From Labia minor (taxonomy: Eukaryota; Arthropoda; Insecta; Dermaptera; Spongiphoridae): a DNA stretch of 64,000 nt. The DNA lies in the NCBI GenBank assembly GCA_963082975.1, contig OY720347.1:9778225-9842224 (forward strand), written 5' to 3'. This document shows positions 12,306-25,254 of the stretch, piece by piece (within the stretch, counting starts at the first letter, position 1; every line of letters begins with the position of its first letter). The position numbers and the translations under genes were made by a program. The notes below the pieces were generated by a model. That model did not search any database. It worked only from the letters and a program-made list of their open reading frames with translations, and was not told the origin of the DNA.

Positions 12306-12374
12306 GTTAATCAATCAAATGATCAAATTTTTAAAAGTGCTTTTAAATCTGCTTGGTAGATAGAATTTAGCCAA

Positions 12375-12515
12375 GTTAGAATTATTTAGGCATTAATTTT
12401 TATACTTTTAGAATGTCCGTCGTCTCACTGAAAATGTCGATTCATTTCTGACAATGAATATAAAATTAATAATTCTAGCAATTCCTAAACAAAGAATGAT
12501 TATAATATTTAAAAA
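12375..12515. repeat. dispersed repeat shared with 44050-44185
   Basis: This segment, including TAATTCTAGCAATTCC, matches the reverse complement of 44050-44185 over more than 100 bp. I do not recognise the family. Confidence 0.6.
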
Positions 12516-12562
12516 AAAATATTTAGATTCTATTTATTAAATGATTTTTTATTATTTTAGAT

Positions 12563-12870
12563 CAGAGGTTCTTAAACTTATGTACTCCGCGAACCCCCAC
12601 TTGAAAAAAAAAATTTTTGACGGACCCCATCCCAACTTTAGGTAGTTTACGTAATTTTATTAGTTAATTTCTGGCTTACGATCTCATAAGAACAAGGATA
12701 TTTGATGAATATTTCTAACAGTGATTGGTGAATAACGATTTTTTTGCATATTGTAGAACACATTTTATTAGAAATTATAATATTGAAGAAAGAAAATTCA
12801 GCTTTGCGGACCCCCAGTAAAGGCTTCGCGGACCCCCAGGGGTCCGCGGACCACAGTTTAAGAATCTCTG
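12563..12870. mobile_element. hAT MITE, CAGAGGTTCTTAAAC family
   Basis: Termini CAGAGGTTCTTAAAC and GTTTAAGAATCTCTG are inverted. A perfect 8-bp duplication, TTTTAGAT, flanks it (12555-12562 and 12871-12878). It contains a GC-rich GGGGTCCGCGGACC near the right end. Confidence 0.85.
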
Positions 12871-13196
12871 TTTTAGATTGTTTTATGTATTTATTTTATT
12901 TGTGAATATTTATTATTTTCTATGTTTCTGTCTCAAGTTAAACTTTTTTAGATTTGCCTAAATTTCATTATAAAAAAATTGCGTTATATACAATTAATGA
13001 TAATAAAAAACAAATTTAAAAATAAATATTAAGGAATATTATAATCAATCCATTATAACATATACAATAAAATTTTTATTTAATTTACTGATTAAATTAA
13101 AAAATATAAAAGTATACGAAAAGGAAATGAATGTTATAATATACTGACTCAAATCAAATAAATGACAACTTATTACATATAGACTTTTAAGCAAAT

Positions 13197-13275
13197 ACTA
13201 TGTACCACTTAGGAGGTACAGGGGGCTGAACCCCTGCTGGGTTTGAAGAACACCGAAGGCGGTCTGAGCATCTAG
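13197..13275 (+). mobile_element. Helitron 3' end
   Basis: TACTATGTACCACTTAGGAG leads to a degraded hairpin (GAACACCGAAGGCGGTC) and terminal CTAG at 13272-13275, followed by T. It matches the window-start hairpin and the rearranged copy at 45840-45925. Confidence 0.55.
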
Positions 13276-14078
13276 TTATATATATAATAAATATATAAAG
13301 ATTAATATATTTTTCAAATTTAAATACAAATGAAAAACCTTTGATCTTTCTAAATTTGAAAATCGAGATATCTTATTCCAAAAATCAGTGTGATTTTTTT
13401 TAAGAAATTACAAAATCAAGTTTTTCATATATTTATTTAATGTCTAATCAAAATTTATATTTCAATAAACGTCTCATTTCAAACATATTACATATTTATC
13501 TAATCTAACGTTTACCATCATTGGTTATTTTATAAAGTTATTATATTAATTAAAAAAAAAGAAAAAGAAATAAAGATAAAGTTTAGATTTTATTACATGA
13601 TTTACATTTATATACCAATGAACAAATTTAATGTATATTAATAAAATGTTTGCTCTTTCACTCACTACAAAATACACATTCAATATATGTAAATAAAAAT
13701 ATTAATCATTTTTATTTTGAAATTGTATTTTTAATATAGAATTTCAAATAATATGGAGTAATCCAGTTTTATTGAATATTTATATAAAACAATAATTTAG
13801 ATTTTGATCCCACCCACGAAAAGAAAAGTCACTACCAAATCACGCAGTGCCAATCTTTTCTTATTCGATCAGAAAATTTGTTCAAATTGAATAATTGAAA
13901 TTGGTTTGAAAAATTATTTTTAAAATCTAAATTACCATTTTATAAATTATAATTATATAATTGTGGTGCTCTGGTTCAATATATTAAAGTATATACATAC
14001 AATCTTGGATGATTTGTTTATACATATTAAAGGACTCTATAGGATTATAATTATTATTATTATATGATTTTATTGCAC
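13276..14078. other. no gene seen
   Basis: AT-rich DNA with no supported feature. Confidence 0.45.
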
Positions 14079-14752
14079 TTTCTCAGCATTGCTGCTGGAA
14101 AAATTTCACCTATCCCTGAGATGGAGTGGGATTAGGCTCGGTCGATGCGAAAAGGAAGTTCATCCTGACCCACATGACGTTTTCAGTGTCTATTTGTTGA
14201 GGAACTTGCGTACGATATGGCACGTTTGTAATAGAATAGCTTTTTGGCCTATTCGTATTAGGTTGTTAGGTAGTGCAAGCTCCTCAAATGTTCTCCTGAT
14301 GTTCTTTGAGACAACGCCTTCCGCCGAGATAACAATAGGGTAGATCTTGACTCCGTTGTCCAGCTTCCAAATTCTTTATATTTCCATCGCCAGCTCCTCA
14401 TATTTTAACAGTTTTTCCGTTTCACTTTTTTTAAGTTTGGTGTAAGAGGAACTGATATATCAATTATGTGGCACTTTTTTTTTCTTTATTGATGAGGAGA
14501 ATGTCCGGTCTGTTATAGTTGACTGTTTTATCAGTAAGGACTGGTCTATCCCAATAGAGAATGGCATTTGCATCTTCAACAACAGGCATCGGGGTATATT
14601 TATAATATGGTGCTCTTGTTTTTTTTGAGCTAGCAGCCCGTATTTAAATCCAAGTTGCTGGTGGATTAGTTTAGCTAATTGGTTGTGCCTGCCCAAGTAT
14701 GCGGTTTCAGCAAGAGCCGGGCAACCCCCAATGACATGTTCAATAGATTCGC
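14079..14752 (-). pseudogene. non-LTR retrotransposon pol C-terminus, fragment
   Basis: Read on the minus strand, the segment encodes EHVIGGCPALAETAYLGRHN followed by QLAKLIHQQLGFKYGLL, a pattern I know from the C-terminal end of R2-like retrotransposon polyproteins. An in-frame open piece spans 14460-14696; the rest is broken by frameshifts and stops. Reverse transcriptase is absent. This is a dead 5'-truncated copy. Family assignment is from memory of the motif. Confidence 0.65.
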
Positions 14753-14961
14753 CTTATTATTATTATTATTATTAATGTAATATTATTGAGCTATGAGTAT
14801 TCCGATATTATTTTTGTAAATTATAATAATATTATTAATTCTCGGAAAGATTTTATTAAATTTATATAATTGGATGAAATTGAAAATTGATAAAATCTAC
14901 TTTTATAATTATTATAAGTAAAAAAGGGTTGAAAATTAATTTAAAGTTAGAGATAATTTTA

Positions 14962-15062
14962 GGAGGCAGCTGTACGAGAGTGTAGCGTAGCAATTTTCGG
15001 CGTTCGATTCCAACTAAGAACAAATTTTTCTAATAAAATTCAATTTAACATCAGCTGCCTCC
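14962..15062. mobile_element. 101-bp inverted-repeat element with tRNA-like box B
   Basis: Perfect 11-bp ends GGAGGCAGCTG and CAGCTGCCTCC enclose 79 bp. The interior contains GTTCGATTCC, a match to the pol III box B consensus, preceded by TAGCGTAGCA, which resembles box A. I see no clear target duplication. It directly abuts the mariner remnant that follows. Confidence 0.5.
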
Positions 15063-15541
15063 GGTTCCAGGAACTGTCAGTTGTATCAAAAAAATGTTTA
15101 TAAGTGGTTTTAAATGTGAAGGTTTTGCTCATGTTTTCTTCGATTACAATGGCGTGGTGCATTATGAGTTCGTGCCAATAGGTCATACTGTTAATAAGGA
15201 ATATTACAAGTTATGTAACATTTGAGTGAAGATCAAAGATCGAAATTGTGGATGCACCAGCTCACACATCATTGCTTGTTCGTGCTTTTTTGGTCAAAAA
15301 CAACACTATAAACATGCCTCAACCACCGTATTCACCAGATTTGGTTCCCTGTAACTTTTTCCTATTTCCAAAGTCGGAATCGAATAACGAGCTGGTGGCC
15401 ATACAGAAAAGCTTATTTCAGAAATGCTTCGACGATTGGAAGAAGCGCTGGCATAAGTGCATTATATCAAATTAAATATTGATAAATAAATACATTTTGA
15501 AATAATTCAAAATTCATCTTTTCTTTTGAACAAATCTAGTA
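15063..15541 (+). mobile_element. truncated mariner remnant
   Basis: The right end (CTTTTCTTTTGAACAAATCTAGTA) and the coding stretch 15248-15475 match the 1975-2808 mariner. The ORF carries DAPAHTSLLVR and PPYSPDLVPCNFFLFP, where the late catalytic Asp is replaced by Asn. The left end is missing. Confidence 0.7.
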
Positions 15542-16086
15542 TAATAAACTAAAAATATAGAGGATTTTAATTTAAAACAATTGTGGTATTTGTTTATTCT
15601 TAACAAAATATTATCAAATATTATAAATTATAGTAGAATAGAAATTTAATTTACAACTTTCTTTAGGTAATAATTACTAAAATGCCAAACCGGAAATTAA
15701 TCCAATTAAATATATAAATTATAATATCTACTAGTATATATACGGAAAGAATCAAGTAACTATACTGATATAATAAATTAATTATTTAAATTAATTAAAA
15801 CATTATTTTTTTTCTTAATTAAAAAGAAATAATTTTTCTTTTAGTTTGATTTAATAAATAAATGTGTTATTTTCTATTTCATTTGTTTTATATATATGGA
15901 ACATTTCTAGTATATGTTATATATGTTTTTAAAGACAAGACTCTCTTTAATCGAAATCCTGTTTTGTATTAATATTTTTTCTTTCCTTCTTTCTTATTAT
16001 GTAAGTACTTGAAATGTTGATTAAAAAAATAAATTAAAATTACTAGATTAATGAAAATACAATTATATATATATATATATACCGTT
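15542..16086. other. no gene seen
   Basis: AT-rich DNA with a (TA)n run ending near 16080. No supported coding region. Confidence 0.45.
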
Positions 16087-16534
16087 TACGAGGGTGGGGT
16101 GAAAAGTTTCCGGCCTGATCAAGAAAAACTGTTTTTAAATTATTTTTTTTGCTTTATGTTTCAACATTCAAGATAGCTTAGACATGTACGATGTCAGCTG
16201 AACGTGTGCGAATTATTTTGCACAACCATACGAACATGGAAAGCTGTGTGCAACGTGGGTGCCGCGTTTGCTAACGTTAAACCAAAAACTGCTTCGAAAA
16301 ACTATTTCTACCGGCAATTTGGCGCTGTAAGCGTAATCCAAACGATGATGAGACTTAAATTAAATTAAATCAAATTTAATTAATTAATAAAAGAGATTAA
16401 TTATAAGATTAATTATTAAGATAATAATTATGAGAAATGTATCAGTGTTGATGGAGATTTTTAAATTTAAATTTTAAAATTTAAAAACATCGTTTTTCTT
16501 GGACAGACCAGAAACTTTTCACCTCACCCTCGTA
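16087..16534. mobile_element. mariner-type MITE, GGTGGGG family, copy 2
   Basis: TIR TACGAGGGTGGGGTGAAAAG at the left, mirrored at the right (TTTTCACCTCACCCTCGTA), TA at both edges. Same family as 45-504. Confidence 0.75.
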
Positions 16535-17204
16535 TGTAAAAGAGAATATTTATTTTATTTTCTCTATTTTAATTAATTAAAAATATCATAAAGTATGATG
16601 AATCGATTTTAATGAGACAAGAAAATATTAAAATAAAACGGCGACAGTCCTTTCATCAATCAACATCATATTACTAAATTTCAGATTTAGTCAATCTATA
16701 TATAGTTTACAAAAAAATAATTCACCCTCATCTAAATAATAAATAATGAAAGCAGATTTTAATTAAATATGATTTAACAATTAATTAATATAAATTAAAA
16801 ATCAATAAATATTACTAGTAAAGTCATTCTTCAGCAGGTTGAGTAGAACTGAATCCTAGATATGTATCCATATCTCTGGTCTTTTTTTATAATTAAAATT
16901 ATAACGTTTTTATCAACTTCACTTCATGTCTGTCTGTTTGCTCTTATGACAAATTGAAAACGATTTTTCTTTAACCTTAAATTGAGATAGACTTTTGAAA
17001 AATTTCCAGATTTTTCAATGGATCCTTAGAAGGTATGGAAGAAATATAATTGAATTATAATTAATTAATTGTATTGCAATTAGTAATTAATTGCTTTTAG
17101 TATTTGAATTTTCATTCACGTCATCAGACGGATAAATATTAAGTTGGTTTTCATAAGAATTTACAACATTAAAAGAGGAATTTATAATTAATATAAATGT
17201 AATC
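16535..17204. other. no gene seen
   Basis: AT-rich DNA. I see no coding region or recognisable repeat. Confidence 0.45.
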
Positions 17205-17802
17205 AGTTTTTTATAAAATAACGTTTTTTCATAGACTAAAAAGAATAAAATAATTTTTCTCTAAGCCTGACAAAGTTTATGGATGAATTGGTTCATATTC
17301 AACGAAAAACGTTAGGCGCATTTAGTTTTATTTATTTATATGAACATCAAATCTAATTTTTGTAATAATAAAAATTTTATTAACATATAAACTGACAAAT
17401 TTTTTTATTATGCAATAAAATTGATAGATTACGAAAAAAAAATTAATATTTTACTATTTTCTACTGTAATATACTTATATCAATGTATGTAACAAATTTT
17501 AAAAGAATTATTATTTCCTTAAATTTACATATTATCAATCATATCTAAAACAGTTGATCATATTATAAGAAATAGTGTTATTTGTTAATGAAGTGTTTTA
17601 GTGTGGTATGTAAGTATTTATATAAATTATAGTTCTATAAAGGAATTTAATTTCATAGAAATAGAAAGCAAATGAAAACTAAATGCGCCCATTGTTTTTC
17701 GTCGAATATGAACGAATTCATCAATAAACTTTGTTAGACTTATAGAAAAATTATTTTATTTTTTTTAGTCCATGAAAAAAAACGTTATCTTATAAACTTT
17801 TT
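17205..17802. mobile_element. foldback element, ~130-bp arms
   Basis: The left arm (about 17205-17330, with GGTTCATATTCAACGAAAAAC) pairs with the right arm (about 17674-17802, with TTTTTCGTCGAATATGAAC). Between them is about 340 bp of non-coding AT-rich loop. Arms differ at scattered positions, so the copy is not recent. Confidence 0.65.
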
Positions 17803-18285
17803 TTATATTTATATTATTCATTTTCTAATTGTAAAAGAATATGAATTCAATGAACATATCAATCTGAGAGAGACGTTTATTACAAGAAGGAAAATCATTA
17901 ATTATAATTAACAAGTGAGTTATTTATTTACACATCGTTTACCTTCAATCGTTCAAATATTGCTTGCGTGTGAATTTTACACACTTCAATGCTATTAATT
18001 ACTCACACAAGCATGCTTTTTTTTATCCGAACGTAATTCACTACAGAAGATTATTATTTTTTATATTAATTAATAATTTATGGACAGGGTTTGAAGAAAA
18101 TTGTCTTAATTAATAGGTTCCAGATATTAATTTGAGAAATTTATTGTAATATAATAAAAGATGTCGTTTGTTTTATTATGATTTTATTTTGCTCAATCAT
18201 GTTCACATTAAATAAATTTTAATTAATAAATAAAAGTATGCAGAGACCACAAAGAAATTTCACGGATTGGTTATAAAATTTTCTA

Positions 18286-18877
18286 ATTTTTACTGTCTCG
18301 CCAGAGATAATATTGCGATCACGAAAATTTTCACTGTCGAGATTTTGATGTTTTTATGTTTTGAAGGTACCTGATTCATTTTCACTAAAGTTGAGAAAAA
18401 TGTCTGTCTCTGTGTGTGTGTGTATGTATGTAGACAAGATTACGCAAAAACGGTTTGAGCCAGAATCATGAAATTTGATACATGGGCATTATTCAAAATT
18501 CGTAGTTTTCTAACAACTTTTGAGAAATGTAGCTCAACCTACCTACGTTTTAATTTTTTTTCCTCTAAAATGATCGTAAAAATAAAGATATATGGTTGAT
18601 AGTTTTTCACATGATTAAAAATTGTATAAAACTGCTATATATAGAATTTCAGCTTGATTGAATCGCTGAAAGTACCGGAATTAATTTTTTAACTCTGCAA
18701 ATCATGCGCCAACACGAGACGTGGTGCCATCAACAAAGAGCCAAACATCCGCTGATTTAATAAATATTATTTATTAATTTTAATTTATAATTAATTAAAT
18801 TGAATTTAAATATAATATATGTTAATTAATCCAATTAATCCAAATTTGCGAGATAGTCGAGTGGAGACACTCCAGCT
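18286..18877 (-). mobile_element. HINE/DINE-1-like element, copy 3
   Basis: Inverted copy with both terminal hairpins (ACTGTCTCGCCAGAGATAAT, slightly degraded, and GAGTGGAGACACTC) and a TG-rich microsatellite interior. Confidence 0.65.
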
Positions 18878-19249
18878 TATAATGATATAGAAAGAGTCAA
18901 TGATTTAAATGTCTTCAAAAAGGATCAATCCATGGGGAGCGATACAGAGACATGAATTGGAAGGCATTCGTGTTACTTACAAACTTGCTGAGTCAGCAGA
19001 TTAACTTCAAATGTAATACAAGGCACACGCGATTCAATTAACTTTATGAATGATTAATTTTACAAAATGGATCTGTCAACTGGCTATCTAAGTTGTGTTA
19101 TTAGACACTATTTGATTATTTTCATTGAGGATAAGAACTTAAGCCAGAAATGGAGCTTTTATGTGAATGTCAACTTAAAAAGCCCCTTAAAAAGCTGTGG
19201 CCAGGCACAGAACTGACCGACAATTTAAAATAAATTAATTTCCAAACAA

Positions 19250-19534
19250 AAAAAACAAACCTCTGACTTCGTACGTCCTATACAAGGACAACGCCTATCA
19301 AGCCGGTTATATCAATGAGTTGTCCTATGATCAGTAGAACGGGTCCTCTCAACATTTACCTTGATTTTCTTGATCGGAGGCGCTATCAAGTAGCTTTTCC
19401 CCAATGTTGTTCTGGGAGGCTGGGTTGACTCCGTCCCATAGACCACAGTTAGGGTAATTCCCTTGACAGGCCCAGGACTTTTACCCGGGACCATGTGAAT
19501 GTGAGGCAAATTCGCTACACCCAATGGCGCATTC
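19250..19534 (-). mobile_element. tRNA-derived SINE, type A head, inverted
   Basis: Minus-strand SINE with the GCGCCATTGGGTG head, box B and shared body. A perfect 13-bp duplication, AATTTCCAAACAA, flanks it (19237-19249 and 19535-19547), so it is one of the younger copies. Confidence 0.85.
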
Positions 19535-19689
19535 AATTTCCAAACAACATTATATATATAAAGTATCAAAAAAAAATATTTTTAAAACTTGAATTAAAAT
19601 GAGTAAATTATATTATCTAGGTTTGTATTTTTAGTTTAATTACTCAATTATTAATTACTACTATATTTTAAGAGAAATATTTTCCGACA

Positions 19690-20000
19690 ATGAATATAAA
19701 ATTAATACTTTGTAAACTACCACTTCCGGTTTCCGGATATACACCAAAAGTTGATGAATTGATGTTACTGATGCATTAAGTAAATAAATCAAATTTTATC
19801 AAAATCCGTTGAACCGTTCAAGCTGTAAACGTCTATACGGACACAAAACGGACAGACAGACGGACAGATGGACAGACATCATGCTGAAAATATTTTTTTC
19901 TGTTAAGAAAATGCATGATTCGTGGAGATATGTAAAAATCTCCACATGTGAAATTTGGTGTGAAAACAATACCTCCCTTACTATCGTCGGTCGGTAAAAA
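19690..20000 (+). repeat. dispersed repeat with GGACAGAC tract
   Basis: Contains CAAAATCCGTTGAACCGTTC, then a GGACAGAC-rich tract (about 19837-19878), then GATATGTAAAAATCTCCACA. The same order occurs inverted at 34815-35140. An internal GGACAGAC tract suggests another HINE-like family, but I see no terminal hairpins. Confidence 0.5.
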
Positions 20001-20639
20001 TTATTCTTTAAATTTCCAATTTTTAAAATTTGAAAAAAATGATACAAATGATATATTTATATTAAAGAGGAAAATTAAAATTATAAAAATATTATAAAAA
20101 CAATATTAAAAGTAGATATTTAATTATTTTATTTATTTATTTATTTATTTTTTGTAATTTTTTGTTCTATTTTATAAAAATTACGAGTTGTATCGTAGAA
20201 AGCGAAGAGAATTTAAAAATAAAACATGAATCCAGGAAGAATAATTTTTGACAATAAAAAAATAAAATTATAAATAAATAAGGTAAAAAAAAATATGGAG
20301 TTAGATCATCTGCCGAAATTAGATGATAGAAATGACATCGCAAATTACAAGTGAAACGAAACTATCAATGCATTTCTAAAATGGAAATATATTTTAATAT
20401 TAGATAGAAAGTTTAAAAATATATTATTATCGAAAAACTTTCGCAAATTTTGATAATTTTCATAAAATAATATTAAAATAAAATTGAAAATAATTTTGAA
20501 GTCAAAATTGAAAAAAAAAAAAAATTTCAAGAAAGTATCAAAATTTATTTTAGAACACATTTTCAATAAGTATAAAAATATTTCATTGAAGGATTATTTA
20601 TACAATAAATGCAATCTTTTTTTAATGTATAAGTATAAA

Positions 20640-20810
20640 TTACAGTGAGTATATTTGTCCGAAGTTGACCACTTCCCGAATTGGCTGGCCAAATCACACC
20701 AGTGGTGTATTGGGAGGGGATCGCGGGGAACGACGTTCCCTTACCTTTTTTCAGAACCGGAACGCGTTCTAGTATTTTTTCATGTCCCGACAACTCCCAC
20801 TTAAATCTAC
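20640..20810. mobile_element. remnant related to the hAT MITE at 50198
   Basis: GGGAACGACGTTCCCTTACC and CAGAACCGGAACGCGTTC match 50198-50419. It is GC-rich against its surroundings and has lost clear ends. Confidence 0.5.
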
Positions 20811-20937
20811 TGTTAGAATTTCTTTTTTGTGTTCATTAATATTTTGTATATTAATAAAAAAAAAATAAAAACTTATATGGAAAAAAATATTTTACTGAAA
20901 ATAGGACTTTGTTATTTAAAAAATAATAAAAACCATT

Positions 20938-21055
20938 TTTAGTATTGCGACCACGAAAATTTTCGATGTCAAAATTTTGATGTTTTTATACGTTTTGAAG
21001 GCCCCTGAGTCATTTTCTCTAAGGTTGAGAAAAATGTCTGTCTGTGTGTCTCTCC

Positions 21056-21089
<34 letters not shown>

Positions 21090-21558
21090 AGAAGATTACG
21101 CAAAAACGGTTTGAGCTAGAATCATGAAATTTGGTTCATGGGCATTATTCAAAATTCGTAGTTTCTATCAACTTTTGAGAAATGTAGCACAGCCGGAAGA
21201 GGGTCATTACCTACAACGTTTTGATTTTTTTTTCCTCTAAAGGGACCGTAAAAATAAAGATATTTTGTTTGAATGTTTTCCACATGATTAGAAATTGTAT
21301 AAAATTCCTATATATAGAATTTCAGCATGATTGAATCGCTGAAAGTACCAGAATTAATTTTTTAACACTGCAAATCTCACTCGCCAACACGTGAGGTGCA
21401 CCACCCATCAACAAAGAGCCAAGCACGCGCATGTTTAATAAATATTATTTATTAATTTTAATTTATAATTTATAATTAATTAAATTTAATTTAAATATAA
21501 TGTATGTTAATTAATCCAATTCAAATTTGCGAGATAGTCGAGTGGAGACACTCCAGCT
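20938..21558 (-). mobile_element. HINE/DINE-1-like element, copy 4
   Basis: Inverted copy that lacks the ACTATCTC hairpin (it starts at AGTATTGCGACC) but keeps the GAGTGGAGACACTCCAGCT end and a long (TG)n tract near 21058-21088. Confidence 0.6.
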
Positions 21559-21967
21559 CTTTTTATTTTGGTACTAAATAATTTGGGATTATGTTCTTTT
21601 AAAATCTACATGAATAATAATAGTTAATTGGATATGTATTGTTCAAATTTTATAAATTTTGAATCTTATAGATGTTGTAATGAATATGAATGTTGTTTGC
21701 AATCTAAAATTCCTAAAACAAAAACAAGAGAAATTAAATGTACATATATATTACATTAATATTCGCATTAAGCATACAATTAAAGAATAATCACCTTTAC
21801 TTAATAACGAAAAAATATTTAATAATAATTATAAAACTGGATTAGATTGGCTTTCCTTTTCATATTAAAATTAAATCTCACAAATATGTTGAATGAAAAA
21901 ATTAACTTTTAACTTTAAATAATTTATATAAATTATAATATTCATAAAAATTACTATAAAAAAAATC

Positions 21968-22724
21968 TGGAGTGTCTCCACTCGACTATCTCACAAATTT
22001 AAATTGAATAATCAAGCTTTTTTCTATATTTGAAGATTAATTAAAATTATTACATTACCTGCTACTCAACGGGGACGTAGCAATTGATGTACCCATTACA
22101 TCTCTTATATACAATTACTAATATTTATATGGATTTGAATATGTATTAAATAGGGATATTATTATAATCGTATATTACCATTGTTATATTATTATTAACT
22201 TCCTTCGATACTTTGAAAAAGAAATCGAAAAATTTAATTTTAAATTGTCATCTGAAACATAACACCTCAACACGCGCCAGCGCGTGTTTGGCTCTGTTGA
22301 TGACACAACATCACTTGTTGGCGCGTGATTGGCAGTCAATGTGTTAAAAAAATTAAAAAAATGAATTCCGGTACTTTCAGAAATTCAATTAAGCTGAAGT
22401 TCTATATATAGCAGTTTTATACAATTTTTAATCATGTGAAAAATTATCAAATATATATCTTTAATTTTACGGCCAGTTTAGAGGGAAGAAAAAATGAAAA
22501 CGTGGTAGGTAATGCTTCTCTTCCGAATGAGCTACATTTCTCAAATGTTGATAGAAAACTACATACATACACTCACACACACACATACACACACACTCAC
22601 ATACATTTTTCTCAACCTTAGTGAAAATGATTCAGGAACCTTCAAAACGTATAAAAACATCAAAATCTCAATATCGAAAATTTTCGTGATAGCAATACTA
22701 TCACTGGTGAGATAGTAAAAATTA
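21968..22724 (+). mobile_element. HINE/DINE-1-like element, copy 5 (interrupted)
   Basis: It starts CTGGAGTGTCTCCACTCG and ends with the ACTATCACTGGTGAGATAGT hairpin. About 22011-22245 does not match the other copies and may be a foreign insertion or a diverged segment. A CA-type microsatellite lies at about 22565-22605. Confidence 0.55.
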
Positions 22725-23030
22725 ACTTCAACAAAACCATCAAGTTTAAAAAATATTTCTTTAAAAAAAAATTGAAAACATATAAAATAGAATTTTATAT
22801 TTATTCTATTCCTAGGTGAAAGTTATGTGTTGTATTTTTGTTTTTTAATTTTTAATTGCAAACTCGTTTCGATTAAATAACCTGAATAATATCATCTAAT
22901 TTTTCTTTCGTCTTCCTCCTTTCTTTCTTTTTTTCATTCATTCTTTCTTACTTTCTTTCTTTCTCAATTTGCAATGCATCAATTCAGGAGAACGTGATTT
23001 TTCTTTTCATCTTCATTCATTCACCTTGAC

Positions 23031-23033
<3 letters not shown>

Positions 23034-23066
<33 letters not shown>

Positions 23067-23068
23067 TC
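23034..23068. repeat. (TA)n microsatellite
   Basis: An uninterrupted TA run of about 34 bases. Confidence 0.9.
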
Positions 23069-24533
23069 CTCTCAATACTATTACAATAAAAAAAAATCAA
23101 AACCTTCATTCTTGATTTATCATCAAAAATCTTGACAATGAACTTGTAATACTTGTAATATTATATAGTTAAGATACCTAAAAAAAATTTGTTTCAATTA
23201 GTAAAAGTGCCTGGTTCTCCGAGTCATTAAAAAAAATTATTCCTTATTATCGGGTTTGGCTGGTAATATTAATAATTGGTTCACCAAGCCGTGGTTCAAA
23301 TAATTTAAAAAAAGAACATAAATTTAAAAATATAGTCATCAAGCTTACAGCCCTTAAACGCAAATATTAATGCACTGAAAGACAGATAAAGTATGGCCTG
23401 AGGATATAACATAATATATATATTTCGTAATTTTATTTTATTTATAATATTTTGTATTTAAGGAATCGCTGTCTGACGAAGTTCATGATGTCATTAAAAT
23501 TTCCTATTTTAAGTTAAGAAAAAACTAATAAACGTTCCGAAACAATTTCAAATAATTTAAAAGTACATATTAATGCACTGAAAGACATCTATGGATACAA
23601 CATAAATATTTTTAATTTTATTTTATTTATAATATTTTGTATTTAAGGAAGCAATGTCTGAAGTAGTTCCTGACGTCATTTAAATTTCCAAATTTAAATT
23701 AAGAAAAAACTAATAAAGATTATTTTTCCCGAGGCTGAAACCAATACAGATCGAAAATTATCTATGGTGTGAATTTCAAAAAAATCCTTAAAGCGGTTTA
23801 ATATTTGAAAAATTCAAATATATATATAGGTATATTTACAATTTTTGCTTGTATAATAAGATAAGATACACAAATACTAGCCAAACAAGCCTTCAATGAC
23901 TAAAAAATGATGCCAAAGTCTTTTGAATTATATAATATAATATAGTACATCTGCACAATTGTACTAAATGAAAAATATTATTTAAATATGGAGGAGAAGC
24001 TATTTCATTGAAACTTGGCAGCCCTATCTAATCAGTCTATCTAGCAGTCTATTTAGCATCCTAAATGATAAAAATATATTATTCTATTTTAATTTAAAAT
24101 TAATTTTGTTTTCTATAAAGAAAAATATCAATATCTATTTAAAAAAAAACGAAGAGAAATTTGTGTGGATTTATAAATTTATTAAATTTTTCTTTTTTAA
24201 AATTTCTTATAAATAAAATTCTATTTTATTCGTTATAGTTTATTCATTAAAAAGAATCAAAGTCAGAAAAAAACAAAAGAAAATAGAAAATTTCACACGT
24301 ATATTGTAAACGTACACAATTAAAAAATAAATAAATAATTTTGAAATTTAAAATTTTTATTTTTTTTAAATAATTTTATAAATTTAAAGTTAAACAAATA
24401 AATAAATTTAATCAAATCACTTGTGATAGTATTGATATCACGAAAATTGTGACGTTATAGACTCAAAAATGGATCAACCGATTTCTATGAAATTACATGA
24501 CAATATTCTTACATACATCTGTTTGAACGTAGG

Positions 24534-24534
<1 letters not shown>

Positions 24535-24571
<37 letters not shown>
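24535..24571. repeat. (TA)n microsatellite
   Basis: TA run of about 36 bases in the loop of the foldback element. Confidence 0.9.
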
Positions 24572-24575
<4 letters not shown>

Positions 24576-24913
24576 ATTTTTGATATATTAAATCGCTAGA
24601 AGAATTTTTTTGAAATTCACACCATAGATAATTTTTATAAAGAAAAATCGATCTGTATTGGTTTCAACCTTGGAAAAATCATCTTTATTAGATTTTTCTT
24701 AATTTAAAATAGGAAATTTAAATGACATTATCAACTTTGTCAGACAGCGATTCCTTAAATACAAAATATTATAAATATAAATAAAATAAAATTACGAAAT
24801 ATATATTATGTTATATCCACAAACCATACTTTTTGTCTTTCAGTGCATTAATACGTACCTTTAAGGGCTGTATGATTTATGACTATGTTTTTTAAATTTA
24901 TGTTCTTTTAAAT

Positions 24914-25254
24914 TAGTGTTTCTCAACCTTTTTGGACCAAACGCCCACTTCGTAAGGCCGGCTTCATAATTCGTCCCCCTAAAAATTTTAACAGATAAAA
25001 ATTGCATTATAATCCCTAATATAAGGTAGATACTCTTGGTGATGCTATATTGAAAAATCTAGTTTCAGACCCTGATCGAAAATCATCTTATATTTTTTTT
25101 AGATCCATATTGAAAAAAAGCGGAAATGTTTAAAAGCCTGATTGCAAAATCATCTTACCTTTTTTAGAGTTGAAAATGTTTTCGCCCCCCAAAAGTGTAT
25201 AGTCAAATATAATCGCGCCCTTTAAGATGTCGCCCCCCAGGTTGAGAATCACTA
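24914..25254. mobile_element. hAT MITE nested in foldback arm
   Basis: Termini TAGTGTTTCTCAACC and GGTTGAGAATCACTA. A perfect 8-bp duplication, TTTTAAAT, flanks it (24906-24913 and 25255-25262). Removing it restores the continuous right arm of the foldback. Confidence 0.85.

Noticed and set aside
14089..14343. 84-codon + strand ORF
   Set aside because: It is antisense to the retrotransposon polyprotein fragment on the minus strand.
22910..22965. CTTT-rich run suspected as a regulatory polypyrimidine element
   Set aside because: It is simple sequence, with no splice site or gene near it.
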